A stretch of 27,690 nt of DNA from Smittium mucronatum. Taxonomy: Eukaryota > Kickxellomycota > Harpellomycetes > Harpellales > Legeriomycetaceae. Both the position numbers and the translations under genes were made by a program. The notes under the pieces are model-generated. The model was not told where the DNA came from. It saw nothing but the letters and a program-made list of their open reading frames with translations, and did not search any database. Shown one piece after another: positions 21,601 through 27,690 of this stretch. Numbering within the stretch: position 1 is the first letter of the stretch; each line of letters begins with the position of its first letter. Where the stretch lies: assembly GCA_001953115.1 (NCBI GenBank), contig LSSL01006059.1, forward strand, positions 1 through 27,690, read 5' to 3'.

Positions 21601-22872
21601 AAAAATTATTATTAATTAAATATACCATTTAGACTTTTATTATATACTTAAATAAACTATAGAAAAAAAAATTATCGGTTAAGAGTTGAATTTTTTTTTT
21701 CTATTAATATTATAGAATAGTTTGAAAAATCACGAGTAAATATCTATACAATCGATATTTGGAATATATGAAATATAAAAAAAATTCACTTGCGTGTTTA
21801 AAGATTAATAAAATTTCTTAGAAATTTTTATAGCGAATATTAATCTCGTTTTAATCACATGAGTAATATCAAATTGTACTATTATTTAGCTAATGAGATA
21901 TAAATCAATTTATTCAATAAAAAATTATTTTTCTAAACTAACCTCGCTTAAAATTAAATATTTCTCTTTTAATTCTAAAAATTAATTATTGCAAGTTACA
22001 TTTAATTATAATTTTAAAAAAGTTAGATCTTTTAAACTCTAAATTTTTATACGATTTAGTTATTATTATTTATATTATTTTTAATGAATAGTATAAATTA
22101 TTTCCTACAATTTTTCCGCAAAGTTTCAAAATGACACTCATATTGAGAGTAATAAAATAAAAATTTCTTGAAAAAAATCAATTAACTCGATAAAATCAAT
22201 TCAAATAGTCATTAAAATTTTTATGGGATTAGATATAATCACCGAAAAAGTGTTTATTTTTTAATATGTTGCATATTAAGATATTTTTTTAGTATTAAAT
22301 TAAAGAATTTATCTTTAAGTTTGAGTAATTTTGAAATTGGGTGATTTTTAATTCTAAAATTATATCTATCTAATAAATTTAATAATTTATATGCTTTCAA
22401 AATAAAACGTCTTAGATACCTAATAAACTCTAAATTTTTTTTAGAAATTATAGAAATGAATGTGATAGTATTTAAATATTAAAAAATAGAGGTTTTATAG
22501 AATTTTTTTACTTAAAATATGCAACTTTATTATTAATTTTAAATTAGAAAATAACAAAATTAAATAAAAGATACTTTAGAGTTAAAAAAACTCTTATTTT
22601 CAATTTTTATTTGCTTTATTCGTGAAAAAATGAAGATTAAATATTTTAAAGCAAACTATTTTTAGAATTCAAATTTAAACTCTAATATCAAAAACGTTTA
22701 TAAGATTAAGAATGAAAAATCTTTAATCCTATTAATTTAAATTCAATCAAGAAAACTTAACTAAATATTAAACTTATTTCATTGGCAGTTTTTCAAATAC
22801 ACAAGCATCAATAAAAACGAAAATTTTACTGAATATATATATACTCATACTATTTGGAATTAAATTTTCTAA
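18634..22872. other. AT-rich gene desert, second block
   Basis: About 4.2 kb of the same composition; the line at 20041 is about 20 percent G+C. Nothing coding is recognised, and a 61-codon open frame at 21131-21316 is Lys/Ile/Leu/Phe-rich and looks random. AACCAGT (20588-20594) and ACTGGTT (20621-20627) form a weak 7-bp inverted pair. No RNA gene or mobile element is seen. Confidence 0.6.
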
Positions 22873-23029
22873 TTTAATTTATTATGATCAAATAAATTCT
22901 CTTTTACAGCTTCGAATTTCATCGAATTCATTTAGATATCCAATTATATTATCAATGATATAATATCTGAGTAAATTCGATGGAATTCGAAACTGAAAAA
23001 GAGAATTTATTTGATCATAATAAATTAAA
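22873..23029. repeat. Inverted repeat with 67-bp arms, hairpin-forming
   Basis: The left arm (22873-22939) and right arm (22963-23029) are reverse complements over 67 bp with six mismatches, about 91 percent identity, separated by a 23-bp spacer. The outer 33 bp are perfect. Five of the six differences are C/T transitions, concentrated in the inner half. No open frame, tRNA-like fold or obvious target-site duplication was seen. It could be a MITE-like element, a cruciform-forming site in a centromere-like region, or the source of a double-stranded RNA hairpin. Confidence 0.95.
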
Positions 23030-25363
23030 GGAAAAGGTGTTTCGAAATCACAAATTCCCAAAAAATATATTATTTAATACTATTGTGGTTATTTTTATAC
23101 TGCAATTTTCTATAACAGAAGTTTAATAATTTTTTTTTCTTAAAATGTTTGATGCGGTAGTATATATAAATTAATATAATTTCGTGGAGGTAAAAATTTT
23201 TATCCATAAATAAAAGCTAATTTTTATATTTAAATTTTCATTCATTTAGGTATGATTTATACCAGTTTAATATCCCAGAAAAACCCAACAAAGTTAATTA
23301 CCCTTAATTATATTTACTTAATTTTATTTTTCGAATCGGGGAATATCTTCATAATAAATGAATAAATATTTTTTAATCTTTCATATAATAATTTTTATGG
23401 AAAATAAAAATATTATTTCTAAATACCCATCAATTAAAAATTAAAAATTATTTATTAAATTGATTAAATTAACGACGAATGAATTATTAAAAACTTTATA
23501 ATAAAAAATCCCACATTCTTCTAAATATTTTTATTAGCAATTCTAATAGCCATTTTTAACTTTTTGTTTTGTTTTTTTCTCAAGACCTTTTTTCTTAGAA
23601 AAATTAAAAATAAATATAGATTATATCATATGCATAAAAAAAAATTAAACCCAAGAATACAATATCTTTGAAAAATTATAATGATTTTTAATAAAATGTA
23701 TTAATAAGATCATGGGATGAAAAGATAATTATAATTATATGTTTTTTTATAACAACTTAATTTTCAACATTGCATATTATTTTATATCATTTAAAAAGTA
23801 AGAATATAAAACTAATATTACATAATTTTTTTCGTATAATTGATAAAGTAAACCTTAATTATTTTTTAACCATTTAACGATTAAAAAATTTCAAAAATTC
23901 AAAAATTATTATTATTATTATGTTTATTACTATAAATACCAAAATTTTAACTGATTTATTTATAAATCATTTTTTTAGTGTTGTATATTTTTAACCAAAA
24001 TATATTAAAGAAATGATTCTTTTTTTTTTTTGGCCACGTTTTAAATGGGGGGTTTCACTAAATGATGCAACATAATTTTTTTAAAAAAGTTATTTTTATC
24101 AACAATAAAAGTAGCTGGTATTTTTGATATTTGATCTTTTTTTTCAAGAATAAAAAAGCCAAGCTATATTATAGATAAAAATATTGTAAGGATTTTCAAA
24201 AAAGAAAAACTCTAATGCTGTCTTTTATGTATATGAGGGAAAAATAATCAGCTAATCATTTTTTTCAAGAAAAAAATATCAGGTTACGCACCAGATAAAA
24301 ACATTCAACAATGGACAATATTATATTTTCAATAAAAACCCCTGTAGAGTTAAATATGATTCAATATTAATTAATTAATATAATTTGAAATTATCAGTTA
24401 TAAACCATGTTCTTTTAACTTGTATAAAATTTATTTATTATCATAATTTTTTTCAAATTAAATATTGGAGTTAACGTTATTCTGTATTTTCTTTTAAATA
24501 ACACTTGTTATTTTTTTAATTATATAAAATTTAAAAAATCAAAATGTTTGGAATCGAGATATGAAAATTATTATTAAAAAATGTCTATTTTATTTATCTT
24601 ATTTGAATCCTTGTATCATATTTTACACCAATTAGCTGTTTTAAGTATTATAAAAATACCAATATAATTAATCCATAGTTTTTGTTAAAAAAAAGCCAGA
24701 ATTATCTAAATTGTCAAATTATAATTGGTGATTTTCAAATAGAAATTATAATATATATTTTGATTTAATTGCAAAAAATCATATACATATATATAAACAT
24801 CACGTAAATTAAAGGGTAAAATGATATTTTTTAAGTAATAAATATGCTTTTGGTTTACTTATTTATTTTTTCTATCGTGATTTATTTTTTAAATGGGTAA
24901 ATTTTGAATGCTCACGGTAAATCACTTTATACATTTCGGAATATTTCTTAAGTAGGATTATTTATACAGAAGTATAATACATTTCAAAAGAATTTTCGGG
25001 TGATAAGATTTTCTAGAAAGCTTAATGAAAAGAATGTTTTATTATTAATGGATGGTTTTTAAAAATATTAAATAGTAATTTTATTATTCTCTCAAAAAAA
25101 TTTAGACTAAAAGAATATAAAATTAACATTGACCATACATAAGTTGGATGCTATTATCTGAATTTTAATAAAACTAGGATCTAGAAATTTCTATTTTCAC
25201 ATATTTATATAATTAGATTGGTATTACCGATTTTTTTTTAAAAAAAATCAATATTCAAATTTATGTCTCTTATGTGCTTTTATAATGGAATAACTTCTAT
25301 TCAGAAGAAAAAGATCTTAATAATTTGTAATTCCAATTTATCATTATTGCTGAAATTCTGAAT
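23030..25363. other. AT-rich gene desert, third block, and GH15 3' flank
   Basis: About 2.3 kb of A/T-rich DNA up to the stop of the glucoamylase gene, so its right end provides the 3' UTR of that gene. No coding or RNA signal is seen. A loose similarity between 24137-24185 and 24259-24305 is mostly shared poly-T and AGATAAAAA sequence. Confidence 0.55.
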
Positions 25364-27309
25364 TTATTCTAGAGAGTTGAGTGCAGATTTGGCTGCATCC
25401 CTGGCATTTTTCATAGTACAAAACGCAGTATAGCTCCAGGTTAAATCACGAGCACCCTGGTTAAACCCAGTGTTTCTGTTCCACTGTTCACTCATAGAAC
25501 CATCAGAAGCAGTATGGTATTTTAATCGTTCCAAAAACTCGTCCCCTGTGTAAAAAAGTAGCTGAACTATCACTTTAAACCTGTCATCGTGAATAGATAT
25601 ATTCTCGCTTTTCCAATATTTTATTATTTGTGGTATTTCAGATCCTGAGTAAATGTTATTGTTTGAATACTCGATGAATTTTGATAGATCATTATCCATT
25701 AATATTTTCTTTTCTTTAATTATCTTTAGGACTAATTTATAATAAACTTCGGAAACTGAGCATGTGATCAACGGCCATGGGTTTCCTTCACCTCTAGAGT
25801 TGTAACCATTGTACCTATCACCTTTGTATCTACCCTGTTATAGAATTTTTTTAGTTGTTGGTTATTTTAAAGAAAGTTTAATAAGAGTATATTCAGTATA
25901 ATCGATTTAAAATACAAGATTAGATACATAAATGTGTATGTAAAACATATAGACTCACCATCCCGATTCCTGGAATTCCTATTTGATTGATGTGGTACTC
26001 ACTCACAAAAACATCAAACAGTTTCATCATAGTACTTAATGTCTAGAGAAAGAAAAAGAAGTTATATATTTGATAATCCAAACTATTGGATAAGTCTATG
26101 AAGAAAAGGTGTGATGTTGGAAAATATTTGTGTGGTAAAAATAAAAAAATAAACCAAATTTACCCTAATCAGAATTTCAGGCTGGATTAGATTCAGATTC
26201 TTGTCCCATGTATGAATAAGAGCAAGAATAACCTGAGAATCCAATTCTTTATATTTTTTTGGCATCCCCCCAGCCCAATTAACAGTGGATTTTACGTATT
26301 TATCACTGGCAGACCAGAAGGTATCTGAATATTTTTCAGTTTGGTTTAGCTTCAACTTATACTTTTCAGCGGACTCAGAATCACCCATTTTAATTGCGAA
26401 TTCAAGACCTGCTTTTAATGCTTTAACTTGGACAGTGGAGGTATAGTAGTGTAATCCTTTTACCTCCTCCCAAATTTCAAATCCGGGGGTTCCGAAATTC
26501 TCTATAATATAGTCAAGATCTTTGTTTATTATACAAGTCGGGCAATACATTCCAGCGACTATTTCCTTTCTCTTGTGAGTATCTGGGAATTTTGATTTAT
26601 CAGAAAGTAAATACTCAGCATATTCTAAAAGTGCAATTGCCCGCAGCGCAGGTCCATCATTTTGAGGCCTTCCCCATTCTTGTAAAAATGCCGATCCGTC
26701 CATATTATATTTTGGCTCCCCCAATTTTGCTGTCTCGTGAGGTCTAGAGGCTATAAGTTTTGAGAAATTCAAAAAATCTAGCATTATTTTTTCTAGCTCC
26801 AACTTTCTACTACGGGATATGTTGGGGTTTTCAGCCTCTGAGCGTATAAATCTAATCACAAGAGCTGAATCTCTTATCCAATGATAAAAGTAATCCGGCT
26901 CATACTTTGATGGCGAAGCGCATATCGCACCCTTCGCTGAGCCCGGTGGTGAAATATTTTTTAATATTTTATCTAATGAAATATCGTATACCCAATCGGT
27001 CCAGCTGCCTAATAAATCCTTTTCAGATGAATAGTCTATATCCAATGTTTTTTGCGTACTTTTACTTCCAGTTTTTTTGGAACCCCATTGAATTTTGTTT
27101 TTTTTGGGTCTATGGTTTATTATTGATTTATATTTATCAATATCTTTTGTTGAAGATTTAAAAGCCTCAGTTCCAAATTTCTTCAATTGATAAGGAATGT
27201 TTATGGGGCTGATGGAAAATATGCTATTTTGAAAAAACCCTATCAAGGCTACCGTAAAAACAACTGTCAAAAATATAGCCAGCGCAGAGTTTGGTTTGAG
27301 TTTAGCCAT
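25364..27309 (-). CDS. GH15 glucoamylase (glucan 1,4-alpha-glucosidase), three exons
   Basis: GH15 enzymes release glucose from non-reducing ends of starch or glycogen. Exons are 27309-26164, 26042-25959 and 25834-25364, giving 566 aa; the joins keep frame and restore family motifs. Residues ~8-26 form a hydrophobic segment after a basic start, either a signal peptide or a type II anchor; a polar linker runs to about residue 95. Conserved blocks are YFYHWIRDSAL (140-150, with Arg146-Asp147 of the substrate pocket), EWGRPQNDGPALRA (211-224), and IWEEVKG (279-285), where Glu281 matches the general acid. Later blocks are GRYKGDRYNG (411-420), EGNPWPL (426-432), SDGSMSEQWNR (with Glu526 as general base) and LTWSYTAF. 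No starch-binding domain is present. Size is near Sga1 (549 aa). The GRYKGD sequence departs from the usual GRYPED. The enzyme could be secreted, vacuolar or membrane-tethered. Confidence 0.92.
25835..25958 (-). other. Intron 2 of the glucoamylase gene
   Basis: 124 nt with donor GTGAGT and acceptor CAG. Removal joins IGIPGIGM to GRYKGDRYNG, the expected order in GH15. An ACTAAA element near the 3' end (minus strand, about 25850-25856) is the best branch candidate. Confidence 0.85.
26043..26163 (-). other. Intron 1 of the glucoamylase gene
   Basis: 121 nt with donor GTAAAT and acceptor TAG, phase 0 after an Arg codon. Without removal the frame runs into a non-family tail of 26 residues. With removal exon 2 encodes TLSTMMKLFDVFVSEY, fitting the helix that precedes the GRYPED-type motif. 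The acceptor is preceded by a T/C-rich tract; no clear branch motif is seen. Confidence 0.85.
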
Positions 27310-27690
27310 CTTGCTTTTTTTTTTTTTAATCTTTGATAATTTTAAAGTTGATTTGTTATAGCTTTAAATAATATTTAAATTTCTGTCAGATAAATGTAAT
27401 TTTATAAGGGGTTCGTGGTGGTGGTTAAAAGAGATTTTGGTTTTTTTAAAAGGGTAAGCGCACGGGCTTGTAACAGAAAAGAGGTTTATTCCAAAATATT
27501 CTTCGGATTTTCGGTTCAAACAAAAACGATTTAGAACAATTAAGGAAATACCGGTCTTTTTATTTGTGTTTAGAACTTGAAAAAGAAGTATTGGTTTAAG
27601 CGCAGGAGTTCACTTCTATTTATAATATATTCTAAAAATGTTTTAAAAACAATTTATTTCAGTTATCAGAAACCCCCCCCCCCCCCCCCC
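27310..27690. other. Glucoamylase upstream region to the window end
   Basis: About 380 bp that should hold the promoter, with an A-rich leader on the gene strand just before the ATG (27317-27329). No further gene is seen. The final 18 bases are all C (27673-27690), which looks like a contig end. Confidence 0.5.
27401..27411 (-). promoter_or_regulatory. Possible STRE and TATA box of the glucoamylase gene
   Basis: On the minus strand CCCCT (27407-27411) is followed at once by TATAAA (27401-27406), about 92 bp upstream of the ATG. CCCCT/AGGGG is the stress response element bound by Msn2/4-type factors, and the spacing suits a yeast core promoter. The motifs are short, so this is a candidate only. 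Confidence 0.4.

Noticed and set aside
24137..24305. Imperfect direct repeat (24137-24185 and 24259-24305)
   Set aside because: The match is mostly poly-T and AGATAAAAA at the ends while the middle is unrelated, so common low-complexity sequence explains it.
9263..25363. Mitochondrial DNA insertion, prompted by very low G+C
   Set aside because: No mitochondrial gene, rRNA, tRNA or GC cluster was recognised.

Overview
The window looks like nuclear DNA from an ascomycete yeast (Saccharomycotina). The evidence is compact, mostly single-exon genes for yeast-type proteins (the Ssz1 chaperone, the Utp17/Nan1 rRNA-processing factor, mitochondrial Nfu1 and a GH15 glucoamylase), short introns of 83 to 124 bases, and a tRNA-Leu with ordinary pol III signals. 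One CTG codon falls on a conserved leucine of the Hsp70 fold, which argues against a CUG-Ser or CUG-Ala lineage. Three introns in two genes, none with a clear TACTAAC branch site, point away from Saccharomyces itself. The species cannot be named from this.

Left part, 1-9262: an ordinary gene-bearing block. It holds the last 45 codons of an unidentified + strand gene, SSZ1 (minus), a minus-strand tRNA-Leu(UAA), two-exon NFU1 (plus) and the large UTP17/NAN1 gene (minus). The partial gene converges on SSZ1, and NFU1 converges on UTP17. Ssz1 (folding of nascent chains at the ribosome), Utp17 (rRNA transcription and 18S processing) and tRNA-Leu all serve translation. Nfu1 works separately, in mitochondrial Fe-S cluster delivery.

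Middle, 9263-25363: about 16 kb with no intact gene and very low G+C. Three hand-counted 60-base lines gave 12 to 20 percent, against roughly half in one SSZ1 line. Three structures stand out: a 457-bp island of higher G+C at 11336-11792 that is a broken small gene, a heptamer tandem array at 18454-18633 made of two uniform blocks, and an inverted repeat with 67-bp arms at 22873-23029. The region could be a regional centromere, a subtelomeric AT-rich block or a neutral AT isochore; sequence alone cannot decide.

Right part, 25364-27690: a three-exon GH15 glucoamylase gene (minus) with both catalytic glutamates and an N-terminal hydrophobic anchor or signal. A possible stress-element and TATA promoter lies upstream. 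The window stops in a run of 18 C, which looks like a contig end.
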